Shown here in pieces: positions 41,181 to 51,053 of a DNA stretch of 64,000 nucleotides. The notes beneath the pieces are model-generated. The model did not search any database. It was not told the origin of the DNA and saw only the letters and a list, made by a program, of their open reading frames with translations. This DNA is from Oscillospiraceae bacterium (GTDB lineage: Bacteria; Bacillota; Clostridia; Oscillospirales; Oscillospiraceae), in assembly GCA_022846095.1 (NCBI GenBank), contig AP025583.1, positions 2,294,001 through 2,358,000 of the forward strand, given 5' to 3'. The position numbers and the translations under genes were made by a program. Every line of letters starts with the position of its first letter. Within the stretch, counting starts at the first letter, position 1.

Positions 41181-43352
41181 ATGGATATTAAAATCGCGCT
41201 GGCGGGCAACCCGAACTGCGGCAAGACCACGCTGTTCAACGCCCTGACCGGCTCCAGCCAATATGTGGGCAACTGGCCCGGCGTGACGGTGGAAAAGAAG
41301 GAGGGCAAGCTCAAGGGACGCAAGGACGTGGTCATCCAGGACCTGCCGGGCATCTATTCCCTCTCCCCCTATACGCTGGAGGAGGTCGTGGCCCGGGGCT
41401 ATCTGGTGGGCGAGAAGCCCGACGCCATCCTGAACATCGTGGACGGCACCAACATCGAGCGCAACCTCTACCTCACCACCCAGCTCATCGAGCTGGGCAT
41501 CCCCGTGGTGGTGGCCGTGAACATGATCGACCTGGTGCGCAAGAACGGCGACAAGATCGACCTGCAAAAGCTGGGCGGCGCGCTGGGCTGCGAGGTCGTG
41601 GAGATGAGCGCGCTGAAGGGCGAGGGCGGCATGGCCGCCGCCGAGAAGGCCGTGGCCCTGGCCCAGTCCCGCAAGGCGGGGGAGCTGCCCCACGTGTTCA
41701 CCGGCAGCGTGGAGCACGCCGTGGCCCACATTGAGGAGTCCATCGAGGGCAAGGTGGACGCGCGCTACCTGCGCTGGTACGCCATCAAGGTCTTTGAGCG
41801 GGACGACAAGGTCATGGCCGAGCTGGCCCTGGATCCCGGCCTTAAGTCCCACCTGGAGGAGCACATCGCCGACTGCGAGCGCGAGCTGGACGACGACGCC
41901 GAGAGCATCATCACCAACCAGCGCTACGCCTACATCAACGGCGTGGTGGAGCGCGCCGTGAAAAAGAAGGCCCTCAAGCACAGCCTGTCCGCCTCGGACA
42001 AGATTGACCGCATCGTCACCAACCGCGTGCTGGCCCTGCCCATCTTCGCCGTGGTCATGTTCGCGGTCTACTACATCGCCATCGGCACCGTGGGCGACTG
42101 GGTCACCGGCTGGACCAACGACGTGCTCTTCGGTGAGATCATCCCTCCCGCCGTCAGCGGCTGGCTGGAGGGCATGAGCGTGGCGCCCTGGCTGGTGGGC
42201 CTCATCGTGGACGGCATCATCGCCGGTGTGGGCGCCGTGATCGGCTTCGTGCCCCAGATGCTGGTGCTCTTCCTGATGCTCTCCATCCTGGAGGACGTCG
42301 GCTACATGGCCCGCGTGGCGTTCATCATGGACCGCATTTTCAGAAAGTTCGGCCTGTCCGGCAAGTCCTTCATCCCCATGCTCATCGGCTCCGGCTGCGG
42401 CGTCCCCGGCGTCATGGCCTCCCGCACCATTGAGAACGAGCGGGACCGCCGCATGACCATTATGACCACCTGCTTCGTGCCCTGCGGCGCGAAGATGCCC
42501 ATCATCGGCCTCTTCGCGGGCGCCCTGTTCGGCGGCAGCGGCCTGGTGGCCGTCTCCGCCTACTTCATCGGCGTGGGGGCCATCATCCTCTCCGGCATCA
42601 TGCTCAAGAAGCTCAAGGCCTTCGCTGGCGACCCCGCCCCCTTCGTTATGGAGCTGCCCCAGTACCACGTCCCCGCCCCCAGCAACGTGCTGCGGGCCAC
42701 CTGGGAGCGCGGCTGGTCCTTCATCAAGCGGGCCGGCACCGTCATCCTGGCCTCCTCCATCATCCTCTGGTTCCTCCAGGGCTTCGGCTTCGTGGACGGC
42801 GTGTTCGGCATGGTGGATGACAACAACAGCTCCCTGCTGGCCGTGGTCGGCAGCGCGGTGGCCTTTCTCTTCGCCCCCCTGGGCTTCGGCGACTGGCAGT
42901 CCACCGTGGCCACCGTCACCGGCCTCATCGCCAAGGAGAACGTGGTGTCCACCTTCGGCGTCCTCTTCCACATCGGCGAGGAGGTGGCCGAGGACGACGC
43001 GGGCCTCCTGGCCGCCATCGCGGTCCACTACACCGCCCTGTCCGCCTACAGCTTCATGATTTTCAACCTGCTGTGCGCCCCCTGCTTCGCCGCCATGGGT
43101 GCCATCAAGCGGGAGATGAACAACGCCAAGTGGACCTTCGCCGCCATCGGCTATATGTGCGGCTTCGCCTATGTGATCTCCCTCATCGTCTACCAGCTCG
43201 GCGGCCTCTTCACCGGCGACGTGAGCTTCGGCCTGGGCACCGTGGCCGCCCTGCTGTGTGTGGTGGGCCTGGTCTACCTGCTGGTGCGCAGGAACCGGTA
43301 CGACGAGAACCACCTGACCATCAGCTCCGTGGCCGCGGCCGCGGCCAAGTAA
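41181..43352 (+). CDS. feoB: Ferrous iron transport protein B
   Basis: The 723-residue protein has an N-terminal G domain (G1 GNPNCGKTT at 8-16, G3 DLPGIYS, G4-like NMIDL), a helical GDI region, and a C-terminal membrane part with about ten segments. The two Gate motifs appear (FIPMLIGSGCGVPGVMASRT, then FVPCGAKMPIIGLFAG). It imports Fe(II). GAGAAGGGAG precedes the ATG. It follows two feoA genes and precedes a FeoB-associated peptide. Confidence 0.97.
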   Translation: MDIKIALAGNPNCGKTTLFNALTGSSQYVGNWPGVTVEKKEGKLKGRKDVVIQDLPGIYSLSPYTLEEVVARGYLVGEKPDAILNIVDGTNIERNLYLTTQLIELGIPVVVAVNMIDLVRKNGDKIDLQKLGGALGCEVVEMSALKGEGGMAAAEKAVALAQSRKAGELPHVFTGSVEHAVAHIEESIEGKVDARYLRWYAIKVFERDDKVMAELALDPGLKSHLEEHIADCERELDDDAESIITNQRYAYINGVVERAVKKKALKHSLSASDKIDRIVTNRVLALPIFAVVMFAVYYIAIGTVGDWVTGWTNDVLFGEIIPPAVSGWLEGMSVAPWLVGLIVDGIIAGVGAVIGFVPQMLVLFLMLSILEDVGYMARVAFIMDRIFRKFGLSGKSFIPMLIGSGCGVPGVMASRTIENERDRRMTIMTTCFVPCGAKMPIIGLFAGALFGGSGLVAVSAYFIGVGAIILSGIMLKKLKAFAGDPAPFVMELPQYHVPAPSNVLRATWERGWSFIKRAGTVILASSIILWFLQGFGFVDGVFGMVDDNNSSLLAVVGSAVAFLFAPLGFGDWQSTVATVTGLIAKENVVSTFGVLFHIGEEVAEDDAGLLAAIAVHYTALSAYSFMIFNLLCAPCFAAMGAIKREMNNAKWTFAAIGYMCGFAYVISLIVYQLGGLFTGDVSFGLGTVAALLCVVGLVYLLVRRNRYDENHLTISSVAAAAAK

Positions 43353-43362
43353 GGAGGCAATT

Positions 43363-43524
43363 ATGAACGTACCCACCATCGTTATCGGGCTTATCGTGCT
43401 GGCGGCTTTTGTCTCCATTGTGGCCCGGGGCGTGTACAACAAGAAGCACCACCAGGGCGGCTGCAGCTGCGGCGGCGGGTGCGGGAATTGTCCCGGCAGC
43501 GGCGCGTGCCACCCCAAGCAGTAG
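43363..43524 (+). CDS. FeoB-associated Cys-rich membrane peptide
   Basis: The 53-residue peptide has one N-terminal membrane segment (TIVIGLIVLAAFVSIVARGV) and a tail with CSCGGGCGNCPGSGAC. This is the FeoB-associated Cys-rich membrane protein family (PF12669), thought to help Feo iron uptake. AAGGAGG precedes the ATG, 10 bp after feoB. Confidence 0.9.
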   Translation: MNVPTIVIGLIVLAAFVSIVARGVYNKKHHQGGCSCGGGCGNCPGSGACHPKQ

Positions 43525-43543
43525 CAGCCCCCGGCATTCCCCT

Positions 43544-43579
43544 CGCGGCGCGGACTATAAAGGTCCGCGCCGCGTTTTT
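43544..43579 (+). terminator. Terminator of the feo operon
   Basis: A perfect 12-bp stem (CGCGGCGCGGAC with complement) with a 7-base loop and TTTTT at 43575-43579. Confidence 0.9.
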
Positions 43580-43698
43580 ATATCCCGCATTTCGTATGGA
43601 AATTTTCTTTCAACTGTGTTAATATCATAAAAACGCATTTACCGCCGCTGACTTACGCAATTTTGTGACCGATATGCACTGTTTTTGGAGGGCTCGCT

Positions 43699-45564
43699 AT
43701 GAAAAAGCGCTGGCACTGGGGTCTTCTGGGCTTTTTTCTCGCCATGGTCATTCTGGGTTCCATTACCCTGCACTCCATCTACCGGATTCAGTCCCACGGC
43801 CAGCTCATCAACTACGTCGGGATCGTCCGCGGGGCCACCCAGCGGCTGGTCAAGCTGGAGCTGAGCGGAGAGCCCGGCGACGAAATGATCGGCTACCTGG
43901 ACGGGATTCTGGACAACCTCGCCACCGGCCAGGGGGAATACGGCCTGATCCTGCCGGAGGACCCGGCGTATCTGGACTGCCTGGATGAGCTGGAGGCCCA
44001 GTGGCAGGACATGAAGCGGCTCATCTACGCCGGGCGCGCGGATCCCGCCCTGCGCGGGGAGCTGCTGACGGCCAGCGAGACCTACTTCGCGGCGGCCAAC
44101 GACACGGTTTTCGCCGCGCAAAACTACTCCTCCCAACAGACCCGGCTGCTGACGGTGCTGATCGGGCTGCTCATGGCCTGCGTCCTGGCCGTGTGGCTCT
44201 TTATCTTCTGGTCCGACGTAAAGCGGATGCTCAAGCTGGAGCACACCAACCGGGATCTCAGCGACAAGGCGGGCCGCGACCCGCTGACCGGCGCCTACAC
44301 CGCCGAGCGGTTTAAATCCGTGGCCCAGACCTTTCTGGACCACGACCTCTCCGTCCCTTACGCCGTGTTCTACGTGGACTTCACCGACTTCAAGTACATC
44401 AACGACGTGTTCGGCTACGCCTGCGGGGACGGCATCCTCCGGCAGTACGCCGCCTGCATCCAGGACGATCTGTCCAAGGACGAGGTATTTGGCCGGATCA
44501 ACGCGGACAACTTCGCTATCCTGCGCCGCTACCGGGACAGGGAGGAGCTGCTGGAGCGCCAGAAGGCCGTGGACCGCCGCATCACCGAGTACATGACCAG
44601 CTCCTTCGACAAGCAGTCCCTGTCCGTGTGCTGCGGGGTATGCTGCGTGGAGGACGTGGTGGAGAACCTGAAGATCGAGGGCCTGATGGACCGGGCGAAT
44701 TTCGCGCGCAAAACCGTAAAGAACGGCACCTACGACCGCTACCGCTTCTACGACGAGAGCATCCGCCGCCAGCTCTTTCTGGAAAAGCACATCGAGAGCA
44801 GCATGGCCGACGCCCTGCGCGACCGGGAGTTCGTGGTCTACTACCAGCCCAAGGTCAGCCTGCACACCGGCCAAATCGCCTGCGCCGAGGCCCTGGTGCG
44901 CTGGCAGAAGCCGGACGGTACCCTGGTCCCCCCCGACGAGTTCATCCCCGTCTTTGAAAAAAACTACACCATCACCCTGCTGGACCGCTACGTGTTCGAG
45001 ACGGTCTGCGCCTTTCTCCGGGACAGGCTGGACGCGGGCAGGCCGGTGCAGCCCGTGGCGGTCAACGTGTCCCGCCTGCAATTCTACCACGCGGACTTCA
45101 TCCCCACCTACGCCGCCATCCGGGAAAAATACGGCGTGCCCGCCAGCCTGCTGGAGATTGAGTTCACCGAGACCATTCTGATCGACAACTGGGCCATGGT
45201 GGCCAAAATTGTGGGCGATCTGCAAAAGCTGGGCTTTACCTGCGCCATCGACGACTTCGGCAAGGGCTACTCCTCCCTGAGCGCCATGAAGAACCTCAAC
45301 ATCGACGTGCTGAAGATCGACGCGATGTTCTTCCAGGATCTCAGCTGGTTTGAAAAGGACCGCAAGCTGGTGAAGGGCATCGTCGATCTGGTCCGGCAGT
45401 TCGGCATTACCACCGTGGCGGAGGGCATTGAGCGCATGGAGCAGGTGGAGTTCCTGCGCGGGATCCAGTGCGATATGATCCAGGGGTACGTCTTCCACCG
45501 CCCTATGCCCGGACAGCAGTACGGGGCGCTGCTGGATACGCTGCCCGGCGGGCCGGAGCGGTAG
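43699..45564 (+). CDS. c-di-GMP phosphodiesterase (degenerate GGDEF plus EAL)
   Basis: The 621-residue protein has two membrane segments (about 7-27 and 150-172) around an extracellular four-helix-type sensor region. A GGDEF domain follows whose active site reads GRINADNF instead of GGDEF. The EAL domain (about 365-615) has all key motifs: AEALVRW, EFTET, DDFGKGYSS, LKIDAMF, VAEGIE and IQGYVFHRPM. The cyclase half should be inactive, perhaps binding GTP as a regulator, and the EAL half should cleave c-di-GMP. TTGGAGGG precedes the ATG. Confidence 0.92.
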   Translation: MKKRWHWGLLGFFLAMVILGSITLHSIYRIQSHGQLINYVGIVRGATQRLVKLELSGEPGDEMIGYLDGILDNLATGQGEYGLILPEDPAYLDCLDELEAQWQDMKRLIYAGRADPALRGELLTASETYFAAANDTVFAAQNYSSQQTRLLTVLIGLLMACVLAVWLFIFWSDVKRMLKLEHTNRDLSDKAGRDPLTGAYTAERFKSVAQTFLDHDLSVPYAVFYVDFTDFKYINDVFGYACGDGILRQYAACIQDDLSKDEVFGRINADNFAILRRYRDREELLERQKAVDRRITEYMTSSFDKQSLSVCCGVCCVEDVVENLKIEGLMDRANFARKTVKNGTYDRYRFYDESIRRQLFLEKHIESSMADALRDREFVVYYQPKVSLHTGQIACAEALVRWQKPDGTLVPPDEFIPVFEKNYTITLLDRYVFETVCAFLRDRLDAGRPVQPVAVNVSRLQFYHADFIPTYAAIREKYGVPASLLEIEFTETILIDNWAMVAKIVGDLQKLGFTCAIDDFGKGYSSLSAMKNLNIDVLKIDAMFFQDLSWFEKDRKLVKGIVDLVRQFGITTVAEGIERMEQVEFLRGIQCDMIQGYVFHRPMPGQQYGALLDTLPGGPER

Positions 45565-45648
45565 CGCGGCCCGCGCTTTACAATCACTATACAATCCCCC
45601 TTTTTTCGTCCTTCCCTTGTGGATTCATCCAAATTTCGCGTACTGCAC

Positions 45649-45677
45649 TTGCATTGCCCCCTGAAATCCGATATATT
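45649..45677 (+). promoter_or_regulatory. Promoter of the purine operon
   Basis: TTGCAT (45649-45654) and TATATT (45672-45677) are separated by 17 bp; transcription would start near 45684, four bases before the leader stem P1. Confidence 0.75.
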
Positions 45678-45687
45678 GGGTGTATTC

Positions 45688-45775
45688 TTGGACGAGGGGG
45701 TACTGGGATGGCGCCTTCGATGGGTCTGCGCTGTGCAATGTGGAATCGCCGTGCCCGGGGACTCAATGCGTCCAA
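45688..45775 (+). promoter_or_regulatory. Structured leader of the purine operon, class unknown
   Basis: TTGGACG (45688-45694) pairs perfectly with CGTCCAA (45769-45775). Inside, GGGTAC (45698-45703) pairs with GTGCCC (45751-45756) and GGCG (45710-45713) with CGCC (45747-45750). A local hairpin GGAC/GTCC (45759-45762 with 45770-45773) competes with the outer stem. A terminator follows at once. The layout is that of a riboswitch or other attenuator, but I cannot match it to the ZTP, PRPP, purine or THF classes. A 26-codon frame (45708-45788, after GAGGGGG) overlaps it and is an alternative explanation. Confidence 0.5.
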
Positions 45776-45788
45776 ATCCGCTCGGTAA
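45708..45788 (+). CDS. Possible leader peptide of the purine operon
   Basis: A 26-codon frame starts at ATG 45708, 7 bases after GAGGGGG, and stops with TAA 45786-45788, only 3 bases before the terminator stem. A ribosome on it would reach the base of the terminator. The peptide has five Arg but no run of a single informative amino acid. It may be chance, given the structured RNA here. Confidence 0.3.
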   Translation: MAPSMGLRCAMWNRRARGLNASKSAR

Positions 45789-45791
45789 TCG

Positions 45792-45831
45792 AATCAGGGT
45801 ATCCGTCTATCGGATGCCCTGATTTATTTTT
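45792..45831 (+). terminator. Leader terminator before purE
   Basis: A 14-bp stem (AATCAGGGTATCCG with CGGATGCCCTGATT, one G-U pair) with loop TCTAT is followed by TTATTTTT. It is 41 bases before the purE ATG, so it must be controlled for the operon to be expressed. Confidence 0.85.
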
Positions 45832-45871
45832 CACCTGACAAAAATTTTGTTTGGCTAACAGGAGGGTCAAC

Positions 45872-46366
45872 ATGAGTAAAAAAGTGGCCGTAATCATGGG
45901 ATCGGACAGCGATCTGGACACCATGCGCCCCTGCATGAAGCGTCTGCGGGCGTTCGGCGTGCCCTGCGAGGTCCACGTCATTTCCGCCCACCGCACCCCG
46001 GCGGCCGCCGAGGCCTTCGCCTCCGGCGCGGCGGGGCAGGGCTTCGGGGTCATCATCGCCGCCGCGGGCAAGGCCGCCCACCTAGCCGGCGTGCTGGCCG
46101 CGTACACCACCCTGCCCGTCATCGGCGTGCCCGTCAAGACTTCGATGATGGGCGGGCTGGACAGCCTGCTGTCCATGGTGCAGATGCCCAAGGGCATCCC
46201 CGTGGCCTGCGTGGCGGTGGACGGTGCCGACAACGCGGCCATCCTGGCGGCCCAGATGCTGGCCCTCTCGGACGCCGCGCTGGCGGACAAGCTGGCCGCC
46301 TTCAAGCGCGATATGGCGGAGGAAGTCATGAACAAGGATAAAAAAATGCAGCAGGAGGAATTTTAA
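45872..46366 (+). CDS. purE: N5-carboxyaminoimidazole ribonucleotide mutase
   Basis: The 164-residue protein has the PurE motifs [20 protein letters not shown] and [20 protein letters not shown], followed by [19 protein letters not shown]. It makes CAIR in purine synthesis. AGGAGGG precedes the ATG at 45872; the ATG at 45851 lies before it. No purK is in the operon. It is the first gene of the purine operon and is 1 bp from purC. Confidence 0.95.
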   Translation: MSKKVAVIMGSDSDLDTMRPCMKRLRAFGVPCEVHVISAHRTPAAAEAFASGAAGQGFGVIIAAAGKAAHLAGVLAAYTTLPVIGVPVKTSMMGGLDSLLSMVQMPKGIPVACVAVDGADNAAILAAQMLALSDAALADKLAAFKRDMAEEVMNKDKKMQQEEF

Positions 46367-46367
46367 G

Positions 46368-47084
46368 ATGGGTTACGAGAAGAAGGAGCAGCTCTACGAG
46401 GGCAAGGCCAAGAAGGTATTTTCCACCAACGACCCCGAGGTGGTCATCGTCTCCTATAAGGACGACGCCACCGCCTTCAACGGCCTCAAAAAGGGCACCA
46501 TCTCCGGCAAGGGCGCCATCAACAACCGCATGACCAACAACCTCATGCGCCGCCTGGAGGCCCGGGGCGTGCCCACCCACTACGTGGAGGAGCTCAGCGA
46601 GCGCGAGACCGCCGTGAAGAAGGTCTCCATCGTGCCCCTGGAGGTCATCATCCGCAACATCTCCGCCGGCTCCTTCGCCAAGCGCTACGGCGTGGAGGAG
46701 GGCATCGTCTTTTCCGCCCCCACCATCGAGTTCTCCTATAAGGACGACGACCTGGGCGACCCGCTGATCAACGACTACCACGCCCTGGCCCTGGGCCTGG
46801 CCACCCAGGAGGAGATCGACCTCATCAAGAAGTATGCCTTCGCCGTCAACGACCTGCTGCGCGGCTTCATGAAGGAGATCGGCATCGACCTGGTGGACTT
46901 CAAGCTGGAGTTCGGCAAGACCGCCGACGGCGCCATCGTCCTGGCCGACGAGATCAGCCCCGACACCTGCCGCCTCTGGGACGAGAAGACCCACGAGAAG
47001 CTGGACAAGGACCGCTTCCGCCGCGACCTGGGCGGGGCCGAGGAGGCCTACGAGGAGGTCATGCGGCGGCTGATGGGGGAATAA
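46368..47084 (+). CDS. purC: SAICAR synthetase
   Basis: The 238-residue protein has [34 protein letters not shown] and [14 protein letters not shown], the standard PurC signatures. It adds aspartate to CAIR. It starts 1 bp after purE, whose end supplies an AGGAGG site. Confidence 0.97.
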   Translation: MGYEKKEQLYEGKAKKVFSTNDPEVVIVSYKDDATAFNGLKKGTISGKGAINNRMTNNLMRRLEARGVPTHYVEELSERETAVKKVSIVPLEVIIRNISAGSFAKRYGVEEGIVFSAPTIEFSYKDDDLGDPLINDYHALALGLATQEEIDLIKKYAFAVNDLLRGFMKEIGIDLVDFKLEFGKTADGAIVLADEISPDTCRLWDEKTHEKLDKDRFRRDLGGAEEAYEEVMRRLMGE

Positions 47085-47106
47085 CGGCCAGGAGGCCATG
47101 CCCCCC

Positions 47107-47176
47107 GATACCCCCGCTTTCGCCGCAGCCGCGGCGGGTTAACGTGTTTATGGCGGAAGTGAATTCCGCCATAAAC
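47107..47176 (+). repeat. 70-nt intergenic repeat, copy 2
   Basis: The block begins GATACCCCCG, has a GCCGC-AGCCGCGGCG hairpin and ends with the stem GTTTATGGCGGA and complement around AGTGAA. It parallels copy 1 at 29574-29643 in length and layout, with compensating changes in the stems. Here it lies inside the purine operon, between purC and purF, with no T run. Confidence 0.6.
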
Positions 47177-47217
47177 TCATTTCAATTCAATTTGCTTCGC
47201 AAATAGGAGGAACGATT

Positions 47218-48639
47218 TTGGGCGGATTTTTCGGCGCCATCTCCAAGCGGGACTGCGTGCTGGACATCTTCTTCGGCGTGGACTACCACTCCCACCTGGG
47301 CACACGCAGGGGCGGCATGGCGATCTACGACAAGGACGAGGGCTTCCAGCGCCAGATCCACAACATTGAAAACACCCCCTTCCGCACCAAGTTTGAGAAG
47401 GATCTCACCGACTTCAAGGGCTGCGCGGGCATCGGCTGCATCAGCGACACCGACCCCCAGCCCCTGCTGGTGCGCTCCCACCTGGGCCTGTACGCCATCA
47501 CCACCGTAGGCATCATCAACAACGCCGACGAGCTGGCCGAGGGCTTCTACGCCGACGGCGGCGTGCAGTTTTTGGCCATGAGCTCGGGCAAAATCAACTC
47601 CACCGAGCTGGCCGCCGCCCTCATCAACAGCAAGCCCACGCTGGTGGAGGGCATCCAGTACGCCCAGCAGGTCATCGACGGCTCCCTCACCCTGCTGCTG
47701 CTCACCGCCGACGGCATTATCGCCGCCCGGGACAGGGTGGGCCGCCTGCCCGTGCTGGTGGGGAAGGACACGGACGGCTACTGCGTGTCCTTCGAGTCCT
47801 TCGCCTACCGCAAGCTGGACTACCGGGACGCCTACGAGCTGGGCCCCGGCGAGATCGTCCGCCTCACGCCCGAGGGGATGGAGCAGCTCGCCCCGCCGGG
47901 GGAGGAGCTGAAAATCTGCGCCTTCCTCTGGACCTACTACGGCTACCCCACCTCCCGGTACGAGGGCATCGGGGTGGAGAGCATGCGCAACCGCAACGGT
48001 GAAATCCTGGCCCGGAACGACCGGGCCAGGGGCCTGGCCAGGGACGTGGACTTCGTGGCCGGGGTACCCGACTCCGGCGTACCCCACGCCGTGGGCTACG
48101 CCAACGCCAGCGGCATCCCCTTCGCCCGGCCCTTCATCAAGTACACCCCCACCTGGCCCCGCTCGTTCATGCCCCAGAACCAGGGGGTGCGCAACCAGGT
48201 GGCCAAGATGAAGCTCATCCCCGTGCCCGACCTCATTGAGGGCAAGCGCCTGCTCTTCGTGGACGACAGCGTGGTGCGGGGCACCCAGCTGCGGGAGACG
48301 GTGGAGTTCCTCTACCAGTGCGGGGCCAAGGAGGTCCATATCCGCTCGGCCTGCCCCCCCATCATGTACCCCTGCAAGTTCCTCAACTTCTCCCGGGGCA
48401 ACTCCGCCATGGAGCTGCTGGCCCGTAAGACCGTGCAGGAGCTGGAGGGGGACGAGGGCCAGGAGCACCTGGACGAGTACGCCGACGCGGACACCGACCG
48501 CGGCCGGTCCATGCTGGGCTGCATCTGCAAAAAGATGCATTTCACCTCCCTGGGCTTTCAGAACCTCAAGGGCCTGATCGACTCCATCGGCATCGACCCC
48601 TGCAAGGTCTGCACGTACTGCTGGAACGGAAAAGAATAG
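47218..48639 (+). CDS. purF: Amidophosphoribosyltransferase-like protein without N-terminal Cys nucleophile
   Basis: The 473-residue protein aligns with PurF along its length: SHLGTRRGGMAI near the start, the PRPP loop RLLFVDDSVVRGTQLRE, and Cys for an Fe-S cluster (GCICKKMHF and CKVCTYCW). The start is TTG at 47218, eight bases after AGGAGGA. PurF normally exposes a catalytic Cys at its mature N-terminus (CGVFGI); here the same place reads MGGFFGAIS. The glutamine-hydrolysing Cys is therefore absent, and the protein may use ammonia or a partner. Confidence 0.88.
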   Translation: MGGFFGAISKRDCVLDIFFGVDYHSHLGTRRGGMAIYDKDEGFQRQIHNIENTPFRTKFEKDLTDFKGCAGIGCISDTDPQPLLVRSHLGLYAITTVGIINNADELAEGFYADGGVQFLAMSSGKINSTELAAALINSKPTLVEGIQYAQQVIDGSLTLLLLTADGIIAARDRVGRLPVLVGKDTDGYCVSFESFAYRKLDYRDAYELGPGEIVRLTPEGMEQLAPPGEELKICAFLWTYYGYPTSRYEGIGVESMRNRNGEILARNDRARGLARDVDFVAGVPDSGVPHAVGYANASGIPFARPFIKYTPTWPRSFMPQNQGVRNQVAKMKLIPVPDLIEGKRLLFVDDSVVRGTQLRETVEFLYQCGAKEVHIRSACPPIMYPCKFLNFSRGNSAMELLARKTVQELEGDEGQEHLDEYADADTDRGRSMLGCICKKMHFTSLGFQNLKGLIDSIGIDPCKVCTYCWNGKE

Positions 48640-48658
48640 GTAAGGACGGTTACTATCT

Positions 48659-49695
<1,037 letters not shown>

Positions 49696-49699
<4 letters not shown>

Positions 49700-50346
49700 G
49701 CGAAACGCGGATCGCGGTGCTGGTGTCCGGCGGCGGCACCAACCTCCAGGCCCTCATCGACGCCCAGAACGCCGGGCGCATCAAAAACGGCCGCATCGCC
49801 GCCGTGATCTCCTCCAAGCCCGGCGCCTACGCCCTGGAGCGGGCCGCCGCCGCGGGCATCCTCGGCTGTGTGGTGGCCCGGAGGGACTATTCCTCCAACC
49901 GGGAGATGACCGCCGCCCTGGTGGAGAAGCTCCAGTCGCTGGACATCGATCTGGTGGTGCTGGCGGGCTTTCTGCACATACTTACGCAGGAGATGGTGTC
50001 CGCCTACCCCAACGCCATACTAAACGTCCACCCCGCCCTGATCCCCTCCTTCTGCGGGGCGGGGTACTACGGGCTGCACGTCCACGAAAAGGCCCTGGCC
50101 TACGGCGTCAAGCTCACCGGGGCCACCGTCCACTTCGTCAACGAGGAGCCGGACGGCGGGCCCATCGTGCTCCAGAAGGCGGTGGACATCCTGGAGGGCG
50201 ACACCCCGGAGTCCCTCCAGCGCCGGGTGATGGAGCAGGCCGAGTGGGTCATCCTGCCCCGGGCCGTCTCCCTGTTCTGCGAGGGCCGCCTCTCGGTGGA
50301 GGGGCGACGCGTCCATATTAAGGAGGCCGACTATGAAAACTGTTGA
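49696..50346 (+). CDS. purN: Phosphoribosylglycinamide formyltransferase
   Basis: The 216-residue protein has AVLVSGGGTNLQALIDA, LVVLAGFLHILTQEMV, the catalytic block AILNVHPALIPSFCG and TVHFVNEEPDGGPIV. It formylates GAR with 10-formyl-THF. It overlaps purM by 4 bp and the next gene by 14 bp. Confidence 0.96.
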
Positions 50347-51040
50347 TCTCAGCGCGCTGCTGCGCGCCAACCCCTACCCCGGCCGGGGCATCGTGCTGGG
50401 CCGCAGCGCCGACGGCGACAAGGCGGCGCTCGCCTACTTCATCATGGGCCGCAGCGAGAACAGCCGCAACCGGGTGTTCGTCTCCACCCCCGACGGCATC
50501 CGCACCCAGGCCCACGACCCCGGCAAGATGACCGACCCCTCCCTTATCATCTACGCCCCGGTGCGCCGGTACGGCACCACCACCATAATTTCCAACGGCG
50601 ACCAGACCGATACCATCCGAGAGGGCATGGCGGCGGGCAAGAGCTTTGCCGGCGCCCTGCGCACCCGCGCCTTCGAGCCGGACGCGCCCAACTACACCCC
50701 CCGGATCTCCGGCGTGGTGGCGGGGGACGGGGCCTACGCCCTGTCCATCCTCAAGAGCGCCGACGGCGACCCCGCCTGCTGCCGCCGCTACTTCTTCGAG
50801 TACGAGCACCCCATCGCCGGGCAGGCCCACTTCATCCACACCTACATGGGGGACGGCGATCCCCTGCCCTCCTTCGAGGGGGAGCCCGAGCAGGTGGCGG
50901 TGACGGCGCCCACGGCGGCGGCCTGGGCCGACGAGATCTGGGACGCCCTGAATGGGGAGAACAAGGTCTCCCTCTTCGTGCAGTATATCGACCTCAAGAC
51001 CGGAGCGGCGCAGAGCATCATCAAAAACAAGCACGCATAA
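50333..51040 (+). CDS. purO: IMP cyclohydrolase, PurO type
   Basis: The 235-residue protein matches the stand-alone IMP cyclohydrolase family (PF07826, PurO): NPYPGRGIVLGRSADGDK, AYFIMGRSENSRNRVF, DPSLIIYAPVR and VSNGDQT-like ISNGDQTDTI. It closes the purine ring from FAICAR to IMP, replacing the N-terminal half of bifunctional PurH. It overlaps purN by 14 bp and is 13 bp before the AICAR transformylase gene, which confirms the shared role. Confidence 0.88.
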   Translation: MKTVDLSALLRANPYPGRGIVLGRSADGDKAALAYFIMGRSENSRNRVFVSTPDGIRTQAHDPGKMTDPSLIIYAPVRRYGTTTIISNGDQTDTIREGMAAGKSFAGALRTRAFEPDAPNYTPRISGVVAGDGAYALSILKSADGDPACCRRYFFEYEHPIAGQAHFIHTYMGDGDPLPSFEGEPEQVAVTAPTAAAWADEIWDALNGENKVSLFVQYIDLKTGAAQSIIKNKHA

Positions 51041-51053
51041 GGAGGAGACCGCT

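Noticed and set aside
41136-43517. 793-codon open frame on the - strand opposite feoB
   Set aside because: feoB on the + strand has all family motifs; the antisense translation is low-complexity.
45684-45790. ZTP (pfl) riboswitch before purE
   Set aside because: The position fits, but the conserved 3' block of that class (CCGCC-TGGGC type) is not present, and the pairing pattern differs.
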